From Algibacter pacificus (GTDB taxonomy: Bacteria; Bacteroidota; Bacteroidia; Flavobacteriales; Flavobacteriaceae), in the NCBI RefSeq assembly GCF_008033385.1, contig NZ_VOGY01000003.1, forward strand, positions 248,001 to 312,000: a stretch of DNA of 64,000 nucleotides. The letters run 5' to 3'. Positions within the stretch are counted from its first letter, which is position 1. Every line of letters starts with the position of its first letter. Positions 28,101 to 35,447 of this stretch are shown here, piece after piece. The notes below the pieces were generated by a model. The model worked only from the letters and a program-made list of their open reading frames with translations, was not told where the DNA came from and ran no database searches. The translations under genes were made by a program, and so were the position numbers.

Positions 28101-28273
28101 TAGCAAAAGGTGTAGGATCGGAAGGTAACAACTCCATTGGTACCGGCGCAGCAGGAGGTATGTTAATTGGAACACTTTTAGGAGTCTTCGTCATTCCTAT
28201 TTTATTTATATTATTTCAATGGTTACAAGAAAAAATTTCTAGTAAACCAGCAATACAAACTATTGAAGAATAA
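25136..28273 (+). CDS. RND multidrug efflux pump permease (HAE1 family)
   Basis: A 1045-residue AcrB-type proton-driven inner-membrane pump. It has twelve helices in two repeats, each with a large periplasmic loop (porter and docking domains). The proton relay pair D405-D406 lies in GIVVDDAIVVVEA of helix 4, and the second-half signature is GLLAKNAILIVEFA. The N-terminus (FIERPVLSTVISIIIVMLGII) and the ITTLPIEEYPDIAPP motif are typical of hydrophobe/amphiphile exporters rather than metal exporters. It forms a tripartite system with the adaptor upstream and the channel 5 nt downstream. Confidence 0.96.
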   Translation: MLKTFIERPVLSTVISIIIVMLGIISITTLPIEEYPDIAPPTIQVSANYTGANAETVLESVIIPIEEQINGVEGMTYMTSTASNNGTASITVYFDQETDADIAAVNVQNRVSRATPLLPQEVTQTGVVTQKQETSALMFISMYSESENYDATFIQNYLKINVIPAMQRISGVGDVSVFSQQDYAMRVWLNPEKLAAYNLIPSDITAALAEQNLEAAAGSLGENNGESFSYTLTYSGRFKDESQYSDIVIKALGNGEFLRLKDVATIELDAQSYSSNAMSKGNPAVFMGIFQTKGSNAQEIIENIKSTLEDVKADLPEGLDIFVPYDTSLFLNASIEKVISTLLEAFLLVFLVVFIFLQDFRSTLIPAIAVPVSIIGTFFFLSVFGYSINLLTLFALVLAIGIVVDDAIVVVEAVHAKMDEGEHNPKKATLTAMNEISGAIISITLVMAAVFIPVTFVTGPTGVFYEQFGVTLIIAILISAVNALTLSPALCALLLKEHKGDEELKGKGPLKRFYTVFNRGFNATIEKYGRSLQFLYKRKFVSVLLLIIAGVGIYWASTTTPTGFVPNEDRGIVFANIELPPGASLDRTDAVSRKLYAQIEGIEGIEAVNFIKGRSLISGAGSNYSFGIIKLKNWDEREDESLSAQAITGKLFGIAAGIPDANIIFFSPPSIRGFGNSSGFEINLLDKFGGEFTDLDKANKDFSMALMSHPEIKYAQSSFSTNYPQYEMEVNVPLAKEKGVSVSSIFSTLQGYIGGIYASDFSKFGKQFRVYIQALPEDRANESALNSMYVRTDSGAMTPITQFVKLKRVYGPQSVTRFNLFNSTTITGATNAGYSTGDAIKVIEEEVAKLPSNYTVAYSGLTREEVNAGNQTTFIFILSILFVYFLLSAQYESYLLPFAVIFSLPFGVFGAYISTKFFGLENNIYFQIALIMLIGLLAKNAILIVEFALQRRKNGEPIVDAAIHGAKARLRPILMTSFAFILGLMPLVLAKGVGSEGNNSIGTGAAGGMLIGTLLGVFVIPILFILFQWLQEKISSKPAIQTIEE

Positions 28274-28278
28274 AAACT

Positions 28279-29694
28279 ATGAAATCGATTATAAATCATA
28301 AAAATGTTACTAAAACTATGCTCTTAGGCCTGGTTTTGGTAACTCTGCAAAGTTGTTTTGTAGCTAAAGAATACAACCGACCAGAAGCAGCAACAACCGA
28401 AGCACTTTATCGTACGGATAATTTGCCAACCGACAGTATGTCTATGGCCGACGTATCTTGGAAAAACCTATTTACAGATTCATTTCTAAACCAATACATC
28501 GCAGAAGGTCTAGAAAATAACATGGATGTCCGTATTGCTATTCAGCAAATGGCAGCTGCCAATGCTTATGCTAAACAAGGGAAAACAGGCTATTTTCCAA
28601 CATTAAGTGTGGGATCTAATTATACACGTCAAGAGTTTTCAGAAAACAGTCAGTTTGGTTCAATATTCAGTGGTGGTTTAGATACTTATGATGTGACTGC
28701 AAACTTATCTTGGGAGGCCGATATTTGGGGAAAAATAAGAAGTAATAAACGCGCTACTCAAGCTGCATATTTGCAAAGTGTTGCTGGGCATCAAGCCGTA
28801 AAAACACAACTGATTGCTAGTATCGCAAGCACCTATTACAACTTGTTAGCTTTAGACGCACAATTGGAAGTGACTAAAGAAACTATTGCCACTAGAAAAA
28901 GTGGTGTAGAAACTATAAAAGCACTTAAAGATGCAGGGCAAGTTACCCAAGTAGCTGTAGACCAAAATATAGCACAATACAACAGTGCCAGAGCTTTATT
29001 GATAGATATTGAAACTGCTATTTTTAAAGCAGAAAATACATTAAGTATTTTATTAGGTAGAACGGCGCAACATTTTGAACGCAGTAGTTTAGATGCTCAA
29101 AACATTCAACAAGATATTACTCTTGGTGTTCCTGCAAACTTATTAAATAATCGCCCCGATGTTATGGCGGCCGAGTACGGTTTAATTAATGCTTTCGAGC
29201 TAACCAATGTAGCAAATAGCAACTTTTATCCATCGTTAACCTTAACCGCTTCTGGAGGTTTACAAAGTTTAGAGTTGGATAATTTATTTAGCACCAGTTC
29301 ATTATTTGCAACGGTAGTTGGTGGATTAACACAACCGTTATTAAACCAAAGAAAACTTAAAACTCAAAAAGAAGTGGCGCTTGCCAATCAAGAAAGTGCT
29401 TTATTAAATTTTAAGAAAACACTATTGGTTGCAGGAAACGAAGTTTCTAACGCCTTATATTCTTATCAAGCTGAAACGGAAAAATTTCAATTTAGAAAAA
29501 ATGAAGTTGAAGCTTTACGCACCGCCGAAGCAAACTCCGAAGAGTTACTTAAAAACGGTTATGCTAATTATCTAGATTTATTAACAGCCAGACAAAGTGC
29601 TTTAAGTGCAGAACTTAATGTAATAGATTCAAAATTACAACAGTTAGTTTCTATTGTGAATTTATACGAAGCACTTGGTGGCGGATGGAAATAA
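28279..29694 (+). CDS. TolC/OprM-type outer-membrane efflux lipoprotein
   Basis: A 471-residue outer-membrane factor that forms the exit duct of the RND system. It has a lipoprotein signal ending in the lipobox LQSC, then two repeats of the outer-membrane efflux domain with long helices (~60-250 and ~260-465). NodT-type motifs are seen: LNQYIAEGLENNMDVRIAIQQ, WEADIWGKIRSN and NNRPDVMAAEY. It is 5 nt after the pump gene and 6 nt before the tetR gene, so clearly in the same unit. Confidence 0.94.
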   Translation: MKSIINHKNVTKTMLLGLVLVTLQSCFVAKEYNRPEAATTEALYRTDNLPTDSMSMADVSWKNLFTDSFLNQYIAEGLENNMDVRIAIQQMAAANAYAKQGKTGYFPTLSVGSNYTRQEFSENSQFGSIFSGGLDTYDVTANLSWEADIWGKIRSNKRATQAAYLQSVAGHQAVKTQLIASIASTYYNLLALDAQLEVTKETIATRKSGVETIKALKDAGQVTQVAVDQNIAQYNSARALLIDIETAIFKAENTLSILLGRTAQHFERSSLDAQNIQQDITLGVPANLLNNRPDVMAAEYGLINAFELTNVANSNFYPSLTLTASGGLQSLELDNLFSTSSLFATVVGGLTQPLLNQRKLKTQKEVALANQESALLNFKKTLLVAGNEVSNALYSYQAETEKFQFRKNEVEALRTAEANSEELLKNGYANYLDLLTARQSALSAELNVIDSKLQQLVSIVNLYEALGGGWK

Positions 29695-29700
29695 TATGAA

Positions 29701-30294
29701 ATGATAACCAAAAAAGACTTGCTACGTTGTGCTATTACCAAGTTTACAAAACAGGGAAGTAAACATGTTTCACTAGATGAAATAGCACAAACTTTAGGCA
29801 TTTCTAAAAAAACAATTTATACATTCTATAAAACTAAAGCAGATTTAGTGTCCTCTAGTTTAGAGAATTTATTGAATGATTATAAAGAAGAAATTAATAG
29901 GATTGTTGCTTGCAACAGCAACGATCCTGTTTTTTGTGTTGTTTTAATTTACGAAAGAGGGTTTGAGTATTTAAAATACTTCAAGCCCTCTTTTATTTTT
30001 GGACTAGAAAAATACTACCCAAAAGCTTATAAATTATTTCTGGATTTTACAGAAGAATTGGCTTTTTCAACTGTGTTTAATTTGCTGAAAAGTGCGCAAG
30101 AACAAGGCGATATTAAGCCAGATGTAAATTTAAGATTAGCTGTAAAAATTTACTTTTTAAGAATTGATAACCTGGCTTTCAAGAAACATAATTTATTCGA
30201 TTTATATGGGAAAGAGACTTTATTTAAGCACCTAGTAGTTTATAATTTAAAAGGTTTAATAACAAAGCAATATTCTAATTCTTATTTTGAATAG
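29701..30294 (+). CDS. TetR/AcrR-family regulator at the end of the efflux operon
   Basis: A 197-residue repressor with an N-terminal TetR HTH (KHVSLDEIAQTLGISKKTIYTFYKTKADLVSSSL) and a C-terminal ligand-binding helical domain. An ATG four bases earlier opens a frame that stops at once (ATG AAA TGA), so this ATG is the start. It lies 6 nt after the channel gene, giving the operon a second regulator besides the GbsR-type protein. Its last ~40 codons are duplicated in decayed form at 35310-35430, so this gene marks the left border of an inserted or duplicated block. Confidence 0.9.
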   Translation: MITKKDLLRCAITKFTKQGSKHVSLDEIAQTLGISKKTIYTFYKTKADLVSSSLENLLNDYKEEINRIVACNSNDPVFCVVLIYERGFEYLKYFKPSFIFGLEKYYPKAYKLFLDFTEELAFSTVFNLLKSAQEQGDIKPDVNLRLAVKIYFLRIDNLAFKKHNLFDLYGKETLFKHLVVYNLKGLITKQYSNSYFE

Positions 30295-30311
30295 ATTCGT
30301 GTTTTTGCCAG

Positions 30312-30470
30312 ATGAAAAAAAGATATTAAAATTTCGCAAATTCAAGGTGTTCACGTTGCTGCAGTAAACGAATACAACGTTATTTTTAAAACCCAAAATG
30401 GGTGTATAAATAATTATCAATAAAGCGGTATATTAAGAAATGGCCTAGTAGTCTAAAGTTATACTTAGAG
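30312..30470 (+). pseudogene. Decayed 5' copy of the conserved hypothetical gene at 35448
   Basis: After an extra A in the run following the start codon, the frame reads KDIKISQIQGVHVAAVNEYN and onward. It aligns with the N-terminus of the intact protein coded at 35448 (KEDITIPEVEDVYVAIVNEYN), about half of the residues identical over ~38 positions, then reaches a stop at 30421. Nucleotide similarity continues weakly to ~30470. The 17 nt between the tetR stop and this start also match the corresponding 17 nt before 35448. It is a truncated, frameshifted duplicate. Confidence 0.8.
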
Positions 30471-30524
30471 TAAAATACGCCTTAAATTTTATAAAAAACA
30501 GATGGTATTTAATAATAAGAAACA

Positions 30525-30791
30525 TTAATTTATATATAGCTTTACTATTTCTTCTTTATCTAAAGACAGAGAATTTGGTTGTTTCTGTATGGTTATGCTT
30601 CTCTTTTTTTTAAAACCGTGTTAAAATTTTGTACTGTATTATTAATTTTTTCTAATTCCTTTTTATTGTCCAAAGGAATTAAGGGGGTAGTATCGTTTTT
30701 TAGAGTTTCAATTTTAGTATCTAACGTTTTATTTTTACAAGAAAAAGAACAAAACTACAACTATAGTTGAAACTAGGTTTTTTATTTTCAT
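30525..30791 (-). pseudogene. Frameshifted small lipoprotein gene
   Basis: Reading leftward from the ATG at 30791: MKIKNLVSTIVVVLFFF, then after removal of one base in the T5 run (30742-30746) the frame continues SCKNKTLDTKIETLKND, restoring a lipobox FFSC. The second part ends in ...NFNTVLKK; a second shift in the A8 run (30604-30611) leads into SITIQKQPNSLSLDKEEIVKLYIN and a stop. It is the last member of a leftward set of secreted proteins. It is either a pseudogene or two homopolymer errors in the assembly. No family is recognised. Confidence 0.65.
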
Positions 30792-30811
30792 GAGTATGGC
30801 TTTTAACCAAT

Positions 30812-31504
30812 TTATTGTTTAAAAACTTTAAAATCTTCTACACTATTATTAGAGTACACTTTAACAAAGTAAATTCCGGAAGGTTGGTTTTTAAAATCTA
30901 TTTTAGTATTATTTGCATTTTCTTTAGTGTTTATTAATTGTTCTCCTAAAACATTAAAGATTTTTACACTAGTTATTTTTGTGTTTGCATTAATTATCAA
31001 CTCATTTTTAATTGGATTTGGATAATAATTTAGCGCATTTATTACAGCATTGTTTGTAGATAGTGTGTGTGCTGTTATTGTAAGTGCAAATTCTAAATCG
31101 CAATCCCCTCTACAGGCTAAGGTGTATTTTTCTATGAAAATAAAGTAAAAATCTCCTGATTGTAAATTGTTAACTGTTGTTTCGCCTTGGTTACCACATG
31201 CAACTTCTGTGTAGTTAGTGCAATCTTTAACTATAGAGTAGCGCATTATACCTCCGCCAGATAAATTAATTTTAACTTCTCCAGATGCCGGAGCAGAAAA
31301 AGAATACCAAAGATCTCTTGTATTAAGACTACATGAAGTGTTTTCTCCAGAGTTTGTTGCAAAATCTAAACTACCAAATATTTGGTTTCCTAATACAATA
31401 TTTCTGGCTCCGGAACAGTTGTTATTACTTGGAGTGTCTTGCGCGTTTAAATTTAAACTTAAACATAAGACGAGAAAAATATGGCCTAAATTATATGTTT
31501 TCAT
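30812..31504 (-). CDS. Secreted protein with type IX sorting domain (type A)
   Basis: A 230-residue exported protein. It has a signal peptide (1-21, ending LNLNAQ), a beta-sandwich of ~120 residues with six Cys (LWYSFSAPASGEVKINLSGG, FYFIFIEKYTLACRGDCDLEFALTI) similar to PPC-like pre-peptidase domains, and a C-terminal Por secretion/T9SS type A sorting domain (~157-230: NYYPNPIKNELIINA, VKIFNVLGEQL, PSGIYFVKVYS). The T9SS domain directs it to the cell surface or outside and is then removed. It carries no catalytic domain; it may bind a surface ligand. It belongs to the accessory block. Confidence 0.87.
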   Translation of the reverse strand: MKTYNLGHIFLVLCLSLNLNAQDTPSNNNCSGARNIVLGNQIFGSLDFATNSGENTSCSLNTRDLWYSFSAPASGEVKINLSGGGIMRYSIVKDCTNYTEVACGNQGETTVNNLQSGDFYFIFIEKYTLACRGDCDLEFALTITAHTLSTNNAVINALNYYPNPIKNELIINANTKITSVKIFNVLGEQLINTKENANNTKIDFKNQPSGIYFVKVYSNNSVEDFKVFKQ

Positions 31505-31529
31505 AAATGTATTCTAAAATAATTAATTT

Positions 31530-32099
31530 TTATTGTTCCTTAATATTGTCGTAAACAAGTTCAGCTAGCTTTTTAAGTTCTTTATCGTCATAAAAACAAG
31601 GGGTTTTTTTAATCCAAGGTTTGTAATAGGTAATACCTATGTTTATCATTACATTTTTATAATAAAACCTTAAATATTTTACATTGTTTTTTTTATTATT
31701 GGAAGACGCGGATACTAAGTAAGCTTCTGCGTCTCGTATTTTAAATTCTGTTTTATTTTCTTTGGTCTTTTCTCTAATTGCTTTAAAAGTTCTAGAAGCG
31801 TCTTTTGCAGTTGCATAAGACGAAAATGAAACTTTTACCGCATTTAGAGACGGAACACTATCTTTGGTTAAAAGGTAAGTACAGTGAATCTCGTTGGCTC
31901 TATTATCTTTTGTAGTGGTGTAAGGTAACTTACCATCGCTAATACATAATGTTGAGTAGTCTCCTTTAGTAAAAAAATTGGCGCAATTATAATTCGTTAT
32001 TCGTGTTGCGCTTTTGTTTTGCTTTATAGTTTTATTAGGGGCTTTTTTACAACTAAACAATAGCGTTAAGCAAATTAAAGCAAGGGTTATGTTTTTCAT
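31530..32099 (-). CDS. Hypothetical lipoprotein
   Basis: A 189-residue protein with a lipoprotein signal (MKNITLALICLTLLFSC, lipobox LFSC, Cys17), a Lys-rich linker and a compact domain with four further Cys (NYNCANFF, STLCISDGKLPY, EIHCTYLL, KTPCFYDD). The middle (KVSFSSYATAKDASRTFKAIREK) resembles DUF-type lipoproteins that monitor the envelope, but no family is recognised. It is 25 nt upstream of the T9SS protein gene in the same direction, so probably the same transcript. The function is unknown. Confidence 0.75.
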   Translation of the reverse strand: MKNITLALICLTLLFSCKKAPNKTIKQNKSATRITNYNCANFFTKGDYSTLCISDGKLPYTTTKDNRANEIHCTYLLTKDSVPSLNAVKVSFSSYATAKDASRTFKAIREKTKENKTEFKIRDAEAYLVSASSNNKKNNVKYLRFYYKNVMINIGITYYKPWIKKTPCFYDDKELKKLAELVYDNIKEQ

Positions 32100-32111
32100 T
32101 TCTAGTTATTT

Positions 32112-32565
32112 TTAGAGAACTAATTCGGCTTTATTAATTTTTAGACTAGGGTTTTCTGAAGCAACTAGAATACTTGAAATTCTATAATTAGCATCTTCCT
32201 CAATAGTTAATATGTGGTTTTTACCAGAAAAACGCCATTTGGTTTTACCAATAACATTAGACTTTAACTCGTTTAATATTAGTTTTTTATTAGTTGGGTC
32301 TATATTTAAAGTAACAATTTTGGCATCTCCCTTAAATATTTTTACGTTAAATAGAATTTTTAAATCGCCTTCATACTCAAAAATCCATATCAGACCAAAA
32401 CACTATTTCTTCTCCTTTTTTAAAATATAGTATGGCTTCTTTAGTTGTAACATGCCCCTTAGTACTTACTTTGTTAATGGCTAATCTTGCTATTTCTTTT
32501 CCAGTTAAACCGGAACAGCTAATTAGTCATATTAGCATGATTACTAGTGTTGTGCGTTTTTTTAT
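32112..32565 (-). pseudogene. Broken lipoprotein gene (lost start, stop codon, frameshift)
   Basis: Reading leftward from 32565 the frame gives IKKRTTLVIMLI, stop (TGA at 32527-32529), then LISCSGLTGKEIARLAINK up to FWSDMDF. Removal of one T from a T5 run (32379-32383) joins it to EYEGDLKILFNVKIFKGD and on to a normal stop at 32112. The start codon is ATA instead of ATG. So three lesions disrupt what was a ~150-residue lipoprotein (lipobox LISC). The lost start and the in-frame stop are substitutions, which argues for real decay. It begins 4 nt after the stop of the upstream DUF4412 gene. Confidence 0.8.
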
Positions 32566-32569
32566 AAAA

Positions 32570-33385
32570 TTAATACCTCAAATTGTTATAATTACTTGAG
32601 TTTATTTCAAGGTTGGATTGTGTAATGGATAAACACTGCATGGTTATAGTTTGTGGTTTACGTTTAGATGTGTCTATCATGTCCATCTCCATAACCCAGC
32701 CTTCAATATCCTTCATCCATGCTTGGTTAATGTTTTCTCCTTTTTTATGAGATTGAAATGTGCTCGGAAAATGAAAATCTACATCTTTAGTTACCCAAAT
32801 AGTAGCTGTTACTTTTTCTCCTTTTATTTTGTATTCCTTAGAATGATAACCTATAATTGTTTTACTGTTTCCGGTGGCTTTAATCTCGTAAAAAGCAGTT
32901 TCATCAGATGTGGTATTGGTTTTAAACTCAACTCCCATTTTAAATTTTTGACCGTTGTTTTCCATAAAAGTAAATATAGTTTCAAGTTGTGAATCGTACA
33001 CAATTGTAAGTTCGTCCTTCATTTTTTCATCTTTTATTTTAACCCCAAAAAAAGTGTTGGTTTCAGGTAAATAATATTCAAAATCTTGAATCTGTTTTCC
33101 GGATTGCATTTTCATAACAGCTTTATGTTTAAAGCTGTAATTTTCTGGAGAATTTACTTTGGATATCGTTGATATATTTGTGCTACCTTTTTTATTTTTT
33201 ATTTTTTTGTTAAACGTAGAGTCAAAGGCTTTTTCGGTTGCTTTTCTTGTTTTTTGCTCTACCCTTTGTTCCACAGATTTTTCTGCTGCTTTTTCAATTT
33301 TATCTCCTAATTTTTTGAAAAATTGTGCATTAGCTAATCCTGAAAAACAGAAAAAGGTTAGGATAATAAAAGTTGTTTTTTTCAT
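32570..33385 (-). CDS. Secreted DUF4412-domain protein
   Basis: A 271-residue exported protein with signal MKKTTFIILTFFCFSGLANAQ. An amphipathic Lys/Glu helix (FFKKLGDKIEKAAEKSVEQRVEQKTRKATEKAF) follows, then a DUF4412 beta-rich domain (~75-260) with KTIIGYHSKEYKIKGEK, ATIWVTKDVDFHFP and GWVMEMDMID. DUF4412 proteins are periplasmic or surface proteins of unknown role with a LolA-like beta-sheet fold. It is the first intact gene of the leftward set in the accessory block, followed at once by the broken lipoprotein gene. Confidence 0.8.
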   Translation of the reverse strand: MKKTTFIILTFFCFSGLANAQFFKKLGDKIEKAAEKSVEQRVEQKTRKATEKAFDSTFNKKIKNKKGSTNISTISKVNSPENYSFKHKAVMKMQSGKQIQDFEYYLPETNTFFGVKIKDEKMKDELTIVYDSQLETIFTFMENNGQKFKMGVEFKTNTTSDETAFYEIKATGNSKTIIGYHSKEYKIKGEKVTATIWVTKDVDFHFPSTFQSHKKGENINQAWMKDIEGWVMEMDMIDTSKRKPQTITMQCLSITQSNLEINSSNYNNLRY

Positions 33386-33556
33386 TTCTGATAATTTTTA
33401 AAAGTATAATTTTAATAGTTTGCCATGCAATAGAAGCATGAAATAATTACTATGTCAAACTTACTTAAAGGATATCCCAAAAAGGGTGTGTGTGGATAAT
33501 GATTACCAGATTTGTTGCGTCATTTCGCGAATTGACCTTGTGTAAGTGTAATAAAG

Positions 33557-34984
33557 TTAGTCTTTTAGATTAGAAATTAGTTTAAAAGGAGTTTGGTTGT
33601 ATTTTGCTAAAAAGGCTCGTTCAAAACTTTTTTTAGATCCAAAACCGCTCTCTTTGGCGATCTCTTCAACCTTGTAATTTCTAAATTTATTGTCTTTTAA
33701 TATACGGTTGTATGCGTATTCTATTCTTAAATTATTTATGAAGACTGAAAAAGAATTTTGGTAATTTTCATTTATAAATTGGCTTAAGTAACGTTCGGAT
33801 TTTATGCTACTTTCTTCACAAAAAGATTTTCTTGTAATGTTAGGTTTTAGAAATAATTGTTCCTTTTTTAACTTGCTAATTGCTGCTTTTATTTTTGCTA
33901 TTTCGCTATCACTAATACTTATTTTTTTACTTGGAGTTCTTTTAAAAGACTCAAATAGTTCATTGTTTTCTTTTTTAAGTTTCTTGTAATGGTAAACTCC
34001 AATTATAAACAATAACAAGATTATTAAACCGAAAAGAAGAGTCCTTACTATATTTTTGGTTTTAACACTTTTTAATTCTCTGTTTTTCTCAATATTGTAT
34101 AAATCTCTATATTTTTCTACCGAAAAACTTAATGAATCATTTACAGCTTCGTTATAAATTTTATGATAGGCATTTGCTTTTTCTTGATAGCCTAATTTTT
34201 CGTATACCTCTATTAATTTACTTGCTGCTACTTTAATTTGTTCAGGGTCTTTTGTTTCTAATGTAAGTTTTAAAAACTCATCATAATAAGTAGTTGCACT
34301 TATTAAAGAGTCTTGTTTTACTAAGCAATCTCCTAACATTGAATACGCATAGCTTTTGGTGTTTAAAAAACTTGTAGTATCTCTTATAGCTTTTAAATTA
34401 AGTTCCTTACAGCGCTCATAGTTTTTGGTATAAAAACTGTATTGCATTGCAACGTGGTTCTTTGTTTTGTTGTCTAATGTAGAGGTTTTTGTTAGTTTGT
34501 AAGCTTTTGTTAAAGAGTTTCCAGCATTAAGAGAATCGTTTTTACTTAAGTGAAGATTAGATAATAATAAAAAAGTTTGAACGGATAGAGGGGGGGCTTG
34601 GTTGTTTTTTATAACTAAATCAAAGTACTCTATAGATTTATCGTAATCCGAAATAACCGAATATATTACACCAATCATAAAATTAAATTTCACCTTTTCT
34701 TGTTCGTTATCTATAGTATCTAAAGAATAAAAGGCTTCAGTTAAAGCTTCGTTGTAAGCAGATTGCATAAAAAGCACTTTTACTAACTGGTAGTTTAGAG
34801 CATTTTTAACTTCACTTTTATGTTGTTTAGCCGTTTGGTTTTTAATGTATATTTTAGCCGAGTCTAACTTGGCTTGCGAAATGTAGTTGTCTATTTCTTG
34901 TTGAATAGCTTGTGTTTCTTGGCAAGAAGCACTAACTGGAGTTAGAATAAAAACTAATAGAAGAAAAAAAAAATATTTTGTCAT
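33557..34984 (-). CDS. Membrane-bound TPR sensor with C-terminal AraC-type DNA-binding domain
   Basis: A 475-residue one-protein signalling device. It has a signal/anchor segment (1-20), a periplasmic TPR region (~22-300: AYNEALTEAFYSLDTI, ISDYDKSIEYFDLVIKNN, KNDSLNAGNSLTKAYKL), one membrane helix (~313-331, IVRTLLFGLIILLLFIIGVY), a coiled linker and a cytoplasmic AraC HTH (~375-475: FCEESSIKSERYLSQFINENY, YKVEEIAKESGFGSKKSFERAF, TPFKL). This layout is known from Bacteroidota TPR-AraC regulators that sense extracytoplasmic signals. Located at the head of the accessory block, it likely controls the secreted-protein genes to its left. Confidence 0.9.
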   Translation of the reverse strand: MTKYFFFLLLVFILTPVSASCQETQAIQQEIDNYISQAKLDSAKIYIKNQTAKQHKSEVKNALNYQLVKVLFMQSAYNEALTEAFYSLDTIDNEQEKVKFNFMIGVIYSVISDYDKSIEYFDLVIKNNQAPPLSVQTFLLLSNLHLSKNDSLNAGNSLTKAYKLTKTSTLDNKTKNHVAMQYSFYTKNYERCKELNLKAIRDTTSFLNTKSYAYSMLGDCLVKQDSLISATTYYDEFLKLTLETKDPEQIKVAASKLIEVYEKLGYQEKANAYHKIYNEAVNDSLSFSVEKYRDLYNIEKNRELKSVKTKNIVRTLLFGLIILLLFIIGVYHYKKLKKENNELFESFKRTPSKKISISDSEIAKIKAAISKLKKEQLFLKPNITRKSFCEESSIKSERYLSQFINENYQNSFSVFINNLRIEYAYNRILKDNKFRNYKVEEIAKESGFGSKKSFERAFLAKYNQTPFKLISNLKD

Positions 34985-35309
34985 TAGAAAAGTTGGAAGC
35001 TTTATCTTTTTAAGTAAAGCTTGTTTTTTTAGATATATTAATCTAGCGTATCTGTTAATGTTTTAGAAATTTTACCTTCATGAAAAATAGCATATTTTAA
35101 TTCTTTTCAATTTTAAAATCAAGCACAAGTATAATTATTATGTGTGCCAAAAATACATAAAATATAAGCTATTATTTAACGCTCTATAAAAATAGTTTTT
35201 CATTGTTATCATGTATTTAGAGTTCCAATTATTGGGTGTTCCTAAAATTTTTGATTTAAAAAAACGGTAAAATTATTTGTTCCTTTGTATAATAGTAATT
35301 TGTAGTCGG
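34985..35309. other. Gene-free stretch upstream of the TPR-AraC gene
   Basis: No gene is visible. It contains an 8-bp inverted repeat (34997-35004 with 35015-35022, AAGCTTTA/TAAAGCTT) just upstream of the TPR-AraC start, which could be a leader hairpin or operator. Very AT-rich sequence follows and merges with the tetR remnant near 35250-35310. Confidence 0.4.
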
Positions 35310-35430
35310 CTGGCCTTAAAAAAATAACCTCATCACTTTATATGAGTAAGATATTTTATTTAAACACATGGAAATTTATAATTTAATGGTTATTATTTCC
35401 AGCACATATTCTAACCCTTATTTTGAATAG
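35310..35430 (+). pseudogene. Decayed 3' fragment of the tetR gene
   Basis: The in-frame reading LFKHMEIYNL...YSNPYFE-stop at 35353-35430 aligns with the true TetR C-terminus LFKHLVVYNL...YSNSYFE. Further upstream the nucleotide match continues to CTGGCCTT at 35310 (CTGGCTTT at 30172), with one 2-nt gap and an in-frame stop at about 35350. It sits directly before the intact hypothetical gene, exactly as the real tetR end sits before the decayed copy at 30312. Confidence 0.8.
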
Positions 35431-35447
35431 ATTTGTATTTTTGCCAA

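Noticed and set aside
30579-30770. Plus-strand frame of 63 codons
   Set aside because: Antisense to the frameshifted lipoprotein at 30525-30791; no start signals.
32212-32430. Plus-strand frame of 72 codons
   Set aside because: Antisense to the broken lipoprotein gene (32112-32565), whose minus-strand reading has a lipobox and continuous similarity to a secreted protein layout once repaired.
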